NCBI RefSeq assembly: GCF_934636505.1
Contig: NZ_CAKUAL010000006.1
Location: 1-52,575 of the forward strand
Source: an uncultured Ellagibacter sp.
Lineage (GTDB): Bacteria; Actinomycetota; Coriobacteriia; Coriobacteriales; Eggerthellaceae
DNA length: 52,575 nt
Direction of reading: 5' to 3'
The notes under the pieces were generated by a model, which saw nothing but the letters and a program-made list of their open reading frames with translations, made no database searches and was not told the DNA's origin. Each line of letters opens with the position of its first letter. The stretch's first letter is position 1. Made by a program: the position numbers and the translations under genes. This document shows, piece after piece, positions 1-10,391 of the stretch.

Positions 1-1195
1 GCTTATAGGCAGGGCAGGCGTAATCGTGCGGCTCGGCAGCGCAGGCGAGCTCCTCCACCCACTGGTCGATGGGGAAAGCGGCCTCAGCCTCGCGCACGGC
101 CGTCAGGTTCGCGTGCGTCTCGGGGTTGCGCGGCATGAAGAGCGTGCAGCAATCCGGCGCTTCCTGCGACGAGATGGGGAACGTCCCCAACTGCTGCGAT
201 TGCGCGATGATTTCGAGCTTGTCGGAGCCGATGAGCGGGCGGAACACCGGAAGCGACACGGCGTCGTTCGTCGCCCTGATGTTGTCGAGCGTCTGCGAAG
301 CGACCTGCCCGAGGCTCTCACCCGTGACGATGGCCTTCGCATGCTCGTAGTAAGCGATACGCTCGGCAACGCGGAACATGAGGCGGCGGTACAGGATAAC
401 GCGCAGCTCAGGGGGTGCCGAAAGGGCAATCTCGCGCTGATAGTCGCCGAAGGGGACAACGTAGACGCGCGCGATGCAGCCCGTCTTCTCGAGCACATGC
501 GCGATGTCGTCGACCAAGAACTCGGAGGCGTCGGATGTCTGCGGCCTGCCCGAGAAATGCACGCCGATGCAGACGGCGCCGCGACGCGCAATGCGCCAGA
601 GCGCCACAGGCGAGTCGATTCCGGAGGAAAGCAAGCTTACCACCGTTCCCGAGCTTCCGACGGGAAGGCCCCCGATGCCGGGGATGCTGCGCGCGTAGAC
701 ATATGCCGCGTTTTGCACGACTTCGATTCCCACCGTGAGGTCGGGGTCCTTCATCTGGACTTTGACCTGGGGATAAGCTTCGCTCAAACGCCCGCCCACA
801 ATCTGGTTGATCTCCATTGAGTTCACGGGGAAATCGGTGTGGTTGCGGCGCGCGTGCACCTTGAAGCTCGCAAACGCCCCCGATTCACCCATCGCAAGAA
901 TGCCAGCCTCGGTCATCTGGTTGAGGTCGCGCTCGCACTTGAACCCGCACGAGACACGCGCGGTGCCGGGAATCGAGCGGATAGCATCGGCACATTCGAC
1001 CATGGTGTCGTGCGAGGTTCCTTCCTTCAAGAACACACAAAGACGCCCCGAGATGCGGTGAATCGTCACAACAGGGTACGCGCAAAGATGCGCCTCCAGA
1101 TTCTTCAGAAGGCGCATCTCGAATTTTGATCGATTGTGACCCTTAAGGCCGATCTCGTGGTAGTGAACAAGACAGATTCGTTGATACTCAGCCAT
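1..1195 (-). CDS. thiI: tRNA 4-thiouridine sulfurtransferase ThiI (3' end outside window)
   Basis: ThiI activates uridine-8 of tRNA with ATP and inserts sulfur; it can also feed sulfur to thiamine synthesis. The minus-strand frame is open from ATG at 1195 to the window edge, 398 codons, so the C-terminus is missing. The N-terminal NFLD/THUMP part (residues about 1-170) contains 'HYHEIGLKGHNR'. It is followed by the PP-loop pyrophosphatase region with 'LLSSGIDSPVA' and by 'APDCCTLFMPRNPETH', the cysteine/PxHPETH-like block typical of ThiI. The canonical PP-loop SGGxDS is SSGIDS here. The start overlaps the rpoZ stop (TAATG), so translation is probably coupled. Whether a rhodanese domain follows cannot be seen. 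Identification is confident. Confidence 0.93.
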   Translation of the reverse strand, partial: MAEYQRICLVHYHEIGLKGHNRSKFEMRLLKNLEAHLCAYPVVTIHRISGRLCVFLKEGTSHDTMVECADAIRSIPGTARVSCGFKCERDLNQMTEAGILAMGESGAFASFKVHARRNHTDFPVNSMEINQIVGGRLSEAYPQVKVQMKDPDLTVGIEVVQNAAYVYARSIPGIGGLPVGSSGTVVSLLSSGIDSPVALWRIARRGAVCIGVHFSGRPQTSDASEFLVDDIAHVLEKTGCIARVYVVPFGDYQREIALSAPPELRVILYRRLMFRVAERIAYYEHAKAIVTGESLGQVASQTLDNIRATNDAVSLPVFRPLIGSDKLEIIAQSQQLGTFPISSQEAPDCCTLFMPRNPETHANLTAVREAEAAFPIDQWVEELACAAEPHDYACPAYK

Positions 1196-1455
1196 TAATG
1201 GTTCTTGATGTCGATGCTGTCAGGATCATAGGAAACGTCGCCAGTTGCGATTTCATTGAAGGCGATCGTGAGCGGCTTCTTGTCCGCAGCGCGAGCAATC
1301 TCGACGGCGGTTTGCAGCTGGATTGCGCGATCGCGCTGGCCGCGCATCATGTCGTTGATGTCGTGCGCGCGCTTGGACGCGAGGGCGCACAGAAGGAAAC
1401 GGTCTTGATCGGTTTCTTCCAGTAAATCGTTGATTCTCGGTTCGATGATGCTCAT
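1195..1455 (-). CDS. rpoZ: DNA-directed RNA polymerase subunit omega
   Basis: Omega is the small subunit that helps fold and hold beta-prime in RNA polymerase. The 86-residue protein begins 'MSIIEPRINDLLEETDQDRF', matching the conserved omega start, and contains the 'LLCALASKRAHDIND' helix that contacts beta-prime. It lies between gmk (16-nt gap) and thiI (1-nt overlap). The mihF-gmk-rpoZ order is a standard actinobacterial arrangement. Length is normal for the family. No own promoter is evident, so it is probably transcribed from the mihF promoter. Confidence 0.95.
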   Translation of the reverse strand: MSIIEPRINDLLEETDQDRFLLCALASKRAHDINDMMRGQRDRAIQLQTAVEIARAADKKPLTIAFNEIATGDVSYDPDSIDIKNH

Positions 1456-1471
1456 CTTTGATGTTACCTCG

Positions 1472-2041
1472 TTATTCTTCAGCTTTTTCGTTCACGTAAT
1501 CGACTAACTGCCTAGTGGCGGTCTCAAGGTCGTCGTTCACGATCCGAATGTCATACTCCATCTTGCGCGCAAGCTCTGCCTGCGCCGCTTCCATGCGGGA
1601 GGCTATCACCTCGTCGGTTTCCGTACCGCGTCCGCGTAGACGCTCTTCAAGCACGATAAGCGAAGGCGGCTCGATGAAAACCAGGTGCGCTTCGGGAAGC
1701 TTGTCCTTCACCTGAAAAGCGCCCTGCACGTCGATTTCAAGAACGACCTGCTCACCTTGGGCGATATGCCCCAGCACGGCGCTTTTCGGCGTGCCGTAGC
1801 GATGATCCGCATACGTGGCCCATTCCAAAAGCCCGTCCTCTTTGACAAGCGCGTCGAATTCCTCGTCGCTCTTGAAGAAGTACTGGACAGCCTCCTGCTC
1901 GCCTTCGCGTGGAGAACGCGTCGTTGCGGAAACCGAAACCCAGCAATCGGGAACTTCGCGCAACAAACGGGCCACCAGGGTGCCCTTGCCAGCACCTGAT
2001 GGCCCTGAAATCACAAAGAGATTACCGCGGCGCATGGGCAC
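1472..2041 (-). CDS. gmk: guanylate kinase
   Basis: Phosphorylates GMP to GDP with ATP in the cytoplasm. The protein is 189 residues, a usual length. It shows the P-loop 'ISGPSGAGKGTL' near residue 12, the GMP-binding 'SVSATTRSPREGE', 'YGTPKSAV' and the 'LEIDVQGAFQVK' strand, followed by the lid region 'RLRGRGTETDEVIASRM'. It starts 2 nt after the mihF stop, which indicates operon coupling. The ATG at 2041 is followed by a second in-frame ATG two codons later; either could be used. Identification is secure. Confidence 0.96.
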   Translation of the reverse strand: MPMRRGNLFVISGPSGAGKGTLVARLLREVPDCWVSVSATTRSPREGEQEAVQYFFKSDEEFDALVKEDGLLEWATYADHRYGTPKSAVLGHIAQGEQVVLEIDVQGAFQVKDKLPEAHLVFIEPPSLIVLEERLRGRGTETDEVIASRMEAAQAELARKMEYDIRIVNDDLETATRQLVDYVNEKAEE

Positions 2042-2043
2042 GA

Positions 2044-2352
2044 TTAGCCAAGACGCTCCAGCAGTGCGGCACGCTGACGGTCGCCAAGACCACGAAGGCG
2101 GCGGCTCTCAGCGATCTGGAGTTCCTTCATGATCTTCTCGGCCTTGGCCTTGCCGTAACCGGGGAGGGTCTCGATGAGGGTGGAAACCTTCATGCGGCCG
2201 ACGATCGGGTCTTCCTTCATGTCGAGAACCTTCTCGAGCGTGAGCTTGCCGCTCTTGAGATCGTCGCGAACCTCAGCGCGCTTGATGCGGGCGGCCTTGG
2301 CCTTCTCGAGAGCTGCCTGACGCTCTTCGGGGCTGAGTTGAGGAATTGCCAT
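2044..2352 (-). CDS. mihF: actinobacterial integration host factor (mIHF)
   Basis: A basic DNA-binding nucleoid protein of the actinobacterial mIHF family, unrelated to the HU/IHF fold. The open frame extends upstream to 2493, but the family start is 'MAIPQLSPEERQAALEKA' at 2352, preceded by an AAGGAGAG ribosome-binding site, giving 102 residues. The N-terminal helix is followed by the helix-hairpin-helix-like part 'LIETLPGYGKAKAEKIMKEL', which contacts the DNA backbone, and by 'ESRRLRGLGDRQRAALLERL'. It is the first gene of mihF-gmk-rpoZ-thiI. The 47 residues upstream of this start have no family resemblance and were excluded. Confidence 0.94.
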   Translation of the reverse strand: MAIPQLSPEERQAALEKAKAARIKRAEVRDDLKSGKLTLEKVLDMKEDPIVGRMKVSTLIETLPGYGKAKAEKIMKELQIAESRRLRGLGDRQRAALLERLG

Positions 2353-2414
2353 CGTGAATCTCTCCTTTTGTTTCTCGGCACGACGCCTACCGCCGATTGC
2401 CGTTATCAACAATA

Positions 2415-2441
2415 ATTGTAAATGCCCAGTTGACCATTCAA
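2415..2441 (-). promoter_or_regulatory. probable promoter of mihF-gmk-rpoZ-thiI
   Basis: On the minus strand TTGAAT (2436-2441) is followed after 15 bp by TACAAT (2415-2420), about 60 nt upstream of the mihF ATG. The -10 is close to consensus, while the spacer is shorter than the usual 17 bp. It is the best sigma-A-like match in the upstream region. Confidence 0.4.
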
Positions 2442-2689
2442 GGAAAATAATAGTGGACGGGCATTGTTTTTCCGCGACCCTCCGCAAACTCAATCTTCCA
2501 TCGGCTTGCTCACGGCGCGGTCAACGTTTGATTATCGTCGTGGATTTCCGCCGAATGGTCAAGTGTTTTTCAAAGAAATCACTGCTCATCAACGGAAAAA
2601 TAAGGTGCAGGGCCAAATCTGGACACATCACAGCGCATCTGAGCACAAAGCATTCACAAATGGCGACGGCATCAGCAAGTCGGGCCGAA
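2442..2689. other. gene-free stretch between mihF promoter and lipoprotein gene
   Basis: About 250 nt with visibly lower GC than the neighbours. I see no credible coding frame, tRNA or strong hairpin. It probably marks the left boundary of the AT-rich island that carries the protease and lipoprotein genes. Confidence 0.4.
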
Positions 2690-3106
2690 CTAACAGGACG
2701 CCTTGTCCATTTCGTATTGCGAAGAATAATCATCTGAAAGCGAGAGAGTCAAATCTGTTTCCCCCTGCTGCAAGTCAACGGTAATTAGTTCTCCCTGGGA
2801 GCTGTACTCAACGAGCGGGCGGACAGCGAAATTCGCATTTTGCGGAACAAAAGCCTTAAACGATATTCTTCCCCTCTCGTCAGTGGTATGCGCATCGGCT
2901 ATTTCGAGCGTTGGTTCTTCAAGGTGATTCGATACGACCTCAACATGAGCCGCGGGATTGCCATCGGATAAAAGAAAGGTAATCGTGAAGTCGGCATATT
3001 GATTAGCGTCTTCTTCCGGAGATGTCGAAGAAGAAGGCTGCTGGGTGCACCCAACCATGCAGCAAGCCATGAGCAAAACGGCGAAGCCCACTATTTTGAA
3101 GCGCAT
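2690..3106 (-). CDS. lipoprotein with beta-sandwich-like domain, coupled to secreted protease
   Basis: 138 residues. The N-terminus is a lipoprotein signal, with a basic start, hydrophobic core and lipobox 'MACCMVGC' (acylated Cys about residue 20), so the product should be anchored to the outer face of the membrane. A Ser/Pro-rich linker follows. The rest reads as one all-beta domain, with 'DGNPAAHVEVVSN' and 'TTDERGRISFKAF' resembling carboxypeptidase-regulatory or Ig-like folds in which a repeated DG/DERG turn precedes a strand. It starts 2 nt after the stop of the upstream protease gene, so the two are almost certainly co-translated. Function is unknown; an anchor, chaperone or inhibitor for the protease would fit the context but is inference. 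Confidence 0.7.
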   Translation of the reverse strand: MRFKIVGFAVLLMACCMVGCTQQPSSSTSPEEDANQYADFTITFLLSDGNPAAHVEVVSNHLEEPTLEIADAHTTDERGRISFKAFVPQNANFAVRPLVEYSSQGELITVDLQQGETDLTLSLSDDYSSQYEMDKASC

Positions 3107-3108
3107 AA

Positions 3109-4110
3109 CTACGCATTCCCCCTATCTTCGCCGTTCACACGGAACGAAGCTACAAAACATATCATTCGGCTATCCATTTTAACTGCGTAGTTATAAGGAT
3201 TTGTTGAGGAATTATTGGTTCCAGAAGTATGGATGCCAACTATTTGATTTGGATCAGCTGCCCCCGCAAGGGTTGCCAATGGAGTCCCACTCATCCCCTC
3301 GCTCGTGTCTATGGAGTACCTCCACATGTAAGAGCTGTTAGCTGAATCAGATTCAATGTAGCCCATCGAACCCCAAAACTCAGCGAATCTCTCATATGGA
3401 TAACCATCAATACGTATATACTGACCCCCCGCATTATTGTCATTGTACGCGTGCGCTCCTAAATACGAGCGTTGATTTAACGTTGAAGGGAAAGAAGAAG
3501 GAATAAAGCCAAGTGCCGCATAGTCAAATCGCTTGTCTCTCGCCTGATAATATTCGATTGGTATATAAACGGAATCAACATCAACAGAGCCGTATGGAAT
3601 AAAGTCCCCATTACGACCCGGCCATACTCTAATAGATTCTGCAAATCCCCCATGCTCTGTAGAAAAAACGCAATGACCGGCAGTAAGAGCCATTGTCAAG
3701 GAAGAAAACGCTGCAGTTCCGTATCCAATGGCACCATCGGGCCACGTGGTTTGAATAAAGCACGTGGCGTTATACGGATGAGAATCCGTCCCCGTTAAAC
3801 GAGTTCGGGAATCGTGCCCTATTACTGACCGACCAGAAATACCTGTATCCGAAAAAGAAGCTGGGATCGATAGCGCTCCAACAGTTCGAGATTTTGTAAA
3901 AAGAGATAGATTAATCCTAGAATAATTTATTTCCCGTGTCGGCAAATAGATGCCTGCGTATTGGGCATTGTCTATTGTTGTGTCAATAAGGCAATGAATA
4001 GAAGCATTGGCTCGAGATTGACCCAGCGCGAACACAGGGTTCATGGCAGCAATCATCGAGCTAGCCCCTAATAAGCTAGCAGCTACAAAAGAGCGTCTCG
4101 AAATGTTCAT
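3109..4110 (-). CDS. Tat-exported serine protease, glutamyl endopeptidase (V8/S1B) type
   Basis: 333 residues. The N-terminus 'MNISRRSFVAASLLGASS' is a twin-arginine signal (SRRSFV). After a propeptide of about 60 residues comes 'SVIGHDSRTRL' (from S95), matching the mature N-terminus of Bacillus glutamyl endopeptidases (SVIG-D-RTR). The chymotrypsin-fold triad is visible: H146 in 'ALTAGHC', D196 in 'RFDYAAL' and S274 in 'EGMSGTP'. The 'WPGRNGDFIPYGSV' and 'VGIHTSG' blocks are also family features; H294 sits where the glutamate-recognising histidine is expected. Acidic-residue specificity is inferred. A perfect GAAGGAGG Shine-Dalgarno precedes the ATG, and a strong promoter lies at 4148-4176. 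The gene is distinctly AT-rich compared with its flanks, suggesting acquisition. Confidence 0.88.
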   Translation of the reverse strand: MNISRRSFVAASLLGASSMIAAMNPVFALGQSRANASIHCLIDTTIDNAQYAGIYLPTREINYSRINLSLFTKSRTVGALSIPASFSDTGISGRSVIGHDSRTRLTGTDSHPYNATCFIQTTWPDGAIGYGTAAFSSLTMALTAGHCVFSTEHGGFAESIRVWPGRNGDFIPYGSVDVDSVYIPIEYYQARDKRFDYAALGFIPSSFPSTLNQRSYLGAHAYNDNNAGGQYIRIDGYPYERFAEFWGSMGYIESDSANSSYMWRYSIDTSEGMSGTPLATLAGAADPNQIVGIHTSGTNNSSTNPYNYAVKMDSRMICFVASFRVNGEDRGNA

Positions 4111-4147
4111 TTGACCTCCTTCAATATGAATAATTACAATTACAGTT

Positions 4148-4176
4148 ATTATATTTACTTAGAGATATGTTTGCAA
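4148..4176 (-). promoter_or_regulatory. strong sigma-A promoter of the protease/lipoprotein pair
   Basis: On the minus strand TTGCAA (4171-4176), a 17-bp spacer and a perfect TATAAT (4148-4153) lie about 40 nt upstream of the protease ATG. The surrounding DNA is very AT-rich. This is the best consensus promoter in the window. Confidence 0.75.
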
Positions 4177-4415
4177 TGAGTATTATTCGTGCCAGCATAT
4201 AGTTAATGGTGGGGATTCCAGGTAATCGTCGACGAGGCAAGCCCCCATCATCTTTGTGCACTTGCCCTCTGGGCAGGCATCGTGCGATGATGGCTGTAGG
4301 TTGCATGCAGTCAACGCCCAACATCGCAGCGCTCACTATGTACAGGACCTGCTGCAGAGTTGTATTCGAACAATTATACCCGCATCAAAGCATCCTCATT
4401 AATCAGCAGCAGATT
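4177..4415. other. gene-free AT-rich island sequence
   Basis: Short frames exist on both strands (for example 4121-4336 minus), but none has a recognisable product or ribosome-binding site. The stretch runs into a coding relic at 4416-4567, so it may be degenerated gene sequence. Confidence 0.35.
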
Positions 4416-4567
4416 CTACTTCTCTCGCGCTACATCGAGCAGCCTTTGAGTGAAGCCGCTTTTGCTGAAGAACCCGTAAACCACCTCGTAGCCTGGAAAT
4501 GCCTTCTGGATTTTCGGAGATTCTTCCACCTTTGCCCTCAGGTTGAAGTAAACCCGCGCATCAGACG
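4416..4567 (-). pseudogene. C-terminal relic of an AAA-type ATPase gene (DUF234-like end)
   Basis: Reading the minus strand, a frame ends at TAG (4416-4418). Its last part contains 'KAFPGYEVVYGFFSKSGF' followed by 'TQRLLDVAREK'. The FFSKSGF block followed by a short amphipathic helix is how the restriction-endonuclease-like C-terminal domain of archaeal-type (DUF234) ATPases ends. There is no start codon: an in-frame TAG sits at the edge of the 4568-4602 hairpin, leaving about 48 residues. This is therefore a 3' remnant of a much longer gene, consistent with past insertion and decay here. The family name is from memory of the motif and should be taken as probable. Confidence 0.5.
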
Positions 4568-4602
4568 CCTAGGGGCGCACCGGAATACGGTGCGCCCCTA
4601 GG
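4568..4602 (-). terminator. perfect 15-bp hairpin downstream of pyrF
   Basis: CCTAGGGGCGCACCG and its exact complement flank a 5-nt loop (GAATA). It lies 83 nt downstream of the pyrF stop, the end of the pyrimidine operon. There is no T-run after it on either strand, so it may need Rho or act as a processing/stability hairpin; it could also be a short mobile repeat. Confidence 0.5.
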
Positions 4603-4684
4603 GATTGTGCGTGTAAGTCGACTCCGTGCAGCCTCGGTGTTTGAGCATGCACTTTCTTCGCGAGCGCTTATCGAGTTGAAAGCC

Positions 4685-5413
4685 CTAAGCCAGTTCTGCG
4701 GCGATTGCCTCGAACGCAGCGACCGGGTCTTCAGCCTGCGTGATCGGACGACCTACAACAATATGAGAGGCGCCGTTCTCGAAAGCCTGAGCGGGCGTGG
4801 CCACACGGCTCTGGTCGCCCTTCGCGCTTCCCGCGGGACGAACGCCTGGGGTCACGATAAACGCATCCGGGCCGAGCAGTTCGCGCATGCTACTCGCTTC
4901 CTGAGGCGAGCATACAATGCCCGAAAGCCCCGCCTCGCGCGCCTGCAGAGCAAGCGAGCTCACCTGCTCAGGCAATGCCCTCGAAACGCCCGTGGCTGCA
5001 AGCGATTCGGCATCCATGCTGGTGAGAACCGTAATCGCAAGCGTTGCCGGAACGGGAACCTTACGCTCGAACGCGGCGGCTTCCGCACCACGGTGCCCAG
5101 CTGCCATCATGGCAGAACCGCCGACAGCGTGCATGGTGAGCATGTCGGCCCCCGAAAGCACCGCCGAAGCCGCGGCACCTTCCACCTGATGCGGAATATC
5201 GTGGAACTTCAGGTCGAGGAAGACATTGAAGCCGAGCTGCTTGAACGTCTGCACAATCTTAGGACCCTCAGCATAGTAGAGCGTCATGCCGACTTTGAGC
5301 CATTTCGCATGGCCGCGCAGCTGCACGGCAAGGCAAAGCGCAGTAGCCGCATTACAGTCGAGCGCGACGATCACGCGGTCGCGGGCGGGTTGAGCGTGGA
5401 AATCCTCTAGCAT
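4685..5413 (-). CDS. pyrF: orotidine-5'-phosphate decarboxylase
   Basis: Catalyses the last step of UMP synthesis, OMP to UMP plus CO2. The 242-residue TIM-barrel protein shows 'RVIVALDC' at the start of the barrel, the catalytic 'FLDLKFHDIP' (Asp-Lys-x-x-Asp) near residue 65, 'TPGVRP' and the C-terminal phosphate-binding 'HIVVGRPIT'. It is the last gene of the pyr operon; its ATG overlaps the pyrD stop by 7 nt (ATGCTAG), so expression should be coupled. It belongs to the short bacterial group that carries DLKFHDIP. Confidence 0.96.
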   Translation of the reverse strand: MLEDFHAQPARDRVIVALDCNAATALCLAVQLRGHAKWLKVGMTLYYAEGPKIVQTFKQLGFNVFLDLKFHDIPHQVEGAAASAVLSGADMLTMHAVGGSAMMAAGHRGAEAAAFERKVPVPATLAITVLTSMDAESLAATGVSRALPEQVSSLALQAREAGLSGIVCSPQEASSMRELLGPDAFIVTPGVRPAGSAKGDQSRVATPAQAFENGASHIVVGRPITQAEDPVAAFEAIAAELA

Positions 5414-6342
5414 TCAAGTGCTCCTATCAGGTCGTTCACATCGTTTACGCCCTGCTCTTCACAGTAGTCGATAATGCCATCGATCACGTCGACGGTCGCT
5501 TGGGGGTTCATGAAGTTCGCCGTGCCGACGGCAACTGCTGTGGCACCAGCCAGCATGAACTCGATGGCATCGGTGCCGGTGGTAACACCGCCCATGCCAA
5601 GGATGGGAACGGAAACCGCCTTCGAGCACTGCCACACCATGCGCAGCGCAACCGGCTTCACGGCAGGACCCGAGAATCCACCGACAACGCGCGCAAGCAC
5701 CGGCCGGCGTCGCTTCACGTCGATCGCCATACCGAGCAGCGTGTTGATAAGCGAAATCGCATCGGCGCCCGAAGCCTCAGCGGCGCGCGCAATCTCAGCG
5801 ATATCGGTCACGTTGGGAGTGAGCTTCACGATAAGCGGGCGCGACGTCGCCTCGCGGCAAAGCGAGACAACCTTCTCGACGCTTGGGACGTGGGTACCGA
5901 GCGTCATGCCGCCGGCATCGACGTTCGGACACGAGATGTTCACCTCGTACGCATCGACGGGTGCATCCTCGAGCGCTTCGATGACCTGCACGTATTCGTC
6001 AAAACTATGCCCAGAGACGTTCACGATGGTCGTGACACCTTGCTCCCGCAGCCAGGGAAGCTCCTCGCTCTTCAAGTGGGCGACACCGGGGTTTTGCAGG
6101 CCGATCGAATTCAGCATGCCCGAAGGAACCTCGGCGATGCGCGGGCTCGCGTTGCCTTCCCAACCGTTGAGGGAAACGCCCTTCGTCGTGACGGCGCCTA
6201 AAGCGGACACGTCGACGAAATCGGAGTACTCCATGCCGGCAGCGAACGTGCCCGAAGCCGTCGTCACGGGGTTCTTCATCGTAAGGCCGCCGAGGTTCAC
6301 TGCCAGATTAACGCAGGTTTCACGTGGGGTTTTCGCTGCCAT
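5407..6342 (-). CDS. pyrD: dihydroorotate dehydrogenase B, catalytic subunit (FMN)
   Basis: Oxidises dihydroorotate to orotate; with PyrK it forms the NAD-linked type 1B enzyme used by anaerobes and many Gram-positives. The frame is open to 6477, but the family start is 'MAAKTPRETCVNLAVNLGGL' at 6342, whose ATG overlaps the pyrK stop (TAATG), giving 311 residues. Visible features are 'NPVTTASGTF', 'NISCPNVDAGG' (the class 1B active site has Cys as base), 'VKLTPNVTDI' and 'GMGGVTTGTDAIEF' for FMN phosphate. The gene 3' overlaps pyrF. Confidence 0.96.
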   Translation of the reverse strand: MAAKTPRETCVNLAVNLGGLTMKNPVTTASGTFAAGMEYSDFVDVSALGAVTTKGVSLNGWEGNASPRIAEVPSGMLNSIGLQNPGVAHLKSEELPWLREQGVTTIVNVSGHSFDEYVQVIEALEDAPVDAYEVNISCPNVDAGGMTLGTHVPSVEKVVSLCREATSRPLIVKLTPNVTDIAEIARAAEASGADAISLINTLLGMAIDVKRRRPVLARVVGGFSGPAVKPVALRMVWQCSKAVSVPILGMGGVTTGTDAIEFMLAGATAVAVGTANFMNPQATVDVIDGIIDYCEEQGVNDVNDLIGALEC

Positions 6343-7160
6343 TACCACGCCACCTCCTGTGCATCGAAGACGGGGCCGTCGACGCAGGACCGTTTCTTGC
6401 CGTGAACGGTTTCCACAACGCAGGAAAGGCAGGCTCCGACACCGCACGCCATGCGCTTCTCCATCGACACCTGGCAAGGGATGCTCGCTTGCGCCGCTTG
6501 GCCGGAAACTATCTTCATGAGCGGCTCAGGACCGCAAACAGCCAGGTAATCGAAGGGTTTCCCGCTCGCGTTCGCCTCGCTTACCGCATCATCGACAAGC
6601 GAGGTGCAAAAACCTGCGCGGCCGAAGGTGCCGTCGTCGGTGGCGCACAGAGGCGCGTTCTCGGCGCAGCAGCCGGCAGTGAAAAGCACGCGCGCGTAAC
6701 GCTCGCGGCATACGAGCGCTGCCTCGGTTTGGGCACCGAGCACTACGGTGACGTCGACGCCCGCAGCGACGAGCTGCTCGAAGAGCAAAAACAACGGCGC
6801 CGCCCCGACGCCGCCGCCCACCAGAAGCGCGCGTCCGCATTTTTCGGGCGCCGCCCAGCCGTGGCCCACAGGCCCGATGAGCTTGGGAGCAATCTCGTCA
6901 CCGGGCGCAAGCTTGGTCATCCGCTCGGAGCCGAAGCCCACCACCTGGTAGAGAATCTCGATCGTCCCCTCGCTCACGTCCGCCGCATAGACCGAGAACG
7001 GGCGGCGCAGGATATGGCCTTCCATACCCGGAATCTGCATATGGACGAACTGCCCGGGCTTGATGCTCGAGGCGATTATGGGCGCGCTCAGCGTCATAAG
7101 GTGAAGCCTGGGGCCCACCTGGTGGTTATCGAGCACGGGCGCTGTGATATCTACCATCAT
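6342..7160 (-). CDS. pyrK: dihydroorotate dehydrogenase electron transfer subunit (FAD, 2Fe-2S)
   Basis: PyrK carries electrons from PyrD-bound FMN through a 2Fe-2S cluster and FAD to NAD. The 272-residue protein has an FAD-binding beta barrel with 'LRRPFSVYAAD' (RxYS-type) near residue 55, the NAD-binding 'LLVGGGVGAAPLFLL', and a C-terminal cluster motif with four cysteines in 'MACGVGACLSCVVE' and, twelve residues on, 'KRSCVDGPVF'. It starts immediately after the carB stop (TAA then ATG) with no gap, and a second ATG follows directly. It identifies the PyrD here as type 1B. Confidence 0.96.
   Translation of the reverse strand: MMVDITAPVLDNHQVGPRLHLMTLSAPIIASSIKPGQFVHMQIPGMEGHILRRPFSVYAADVSEGTIEILYQVVGFGSERMTKLAPGDEIAPKLIGPVGHGWAAPEKCGRALLVGGGVGAAPLFLLFEQLVAAGVDVTVVLGAQTEAALVCRERYARVLFTAGCCAENAPLCATDDGTFGRAGFCTSLVDDAVSEANASGKPFDYLAVCGPEPLMKIVSGQAAQASIPCQVSMEKRMACGVGACLSCVVETVHGKKRSCVDGPVFDAQEVAW

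Positions 7161-10383
<3,223 letters not shown>

Positions 10384-10391
<8 letters not shown>

Noticed and set aside
4121..4336. 71-codon minus-strand frame upstream of the protease
   Set aside because: Overlaps the protease promoter, has no ribosome-binding site and its end is translated AT-rich non-coding DNA.
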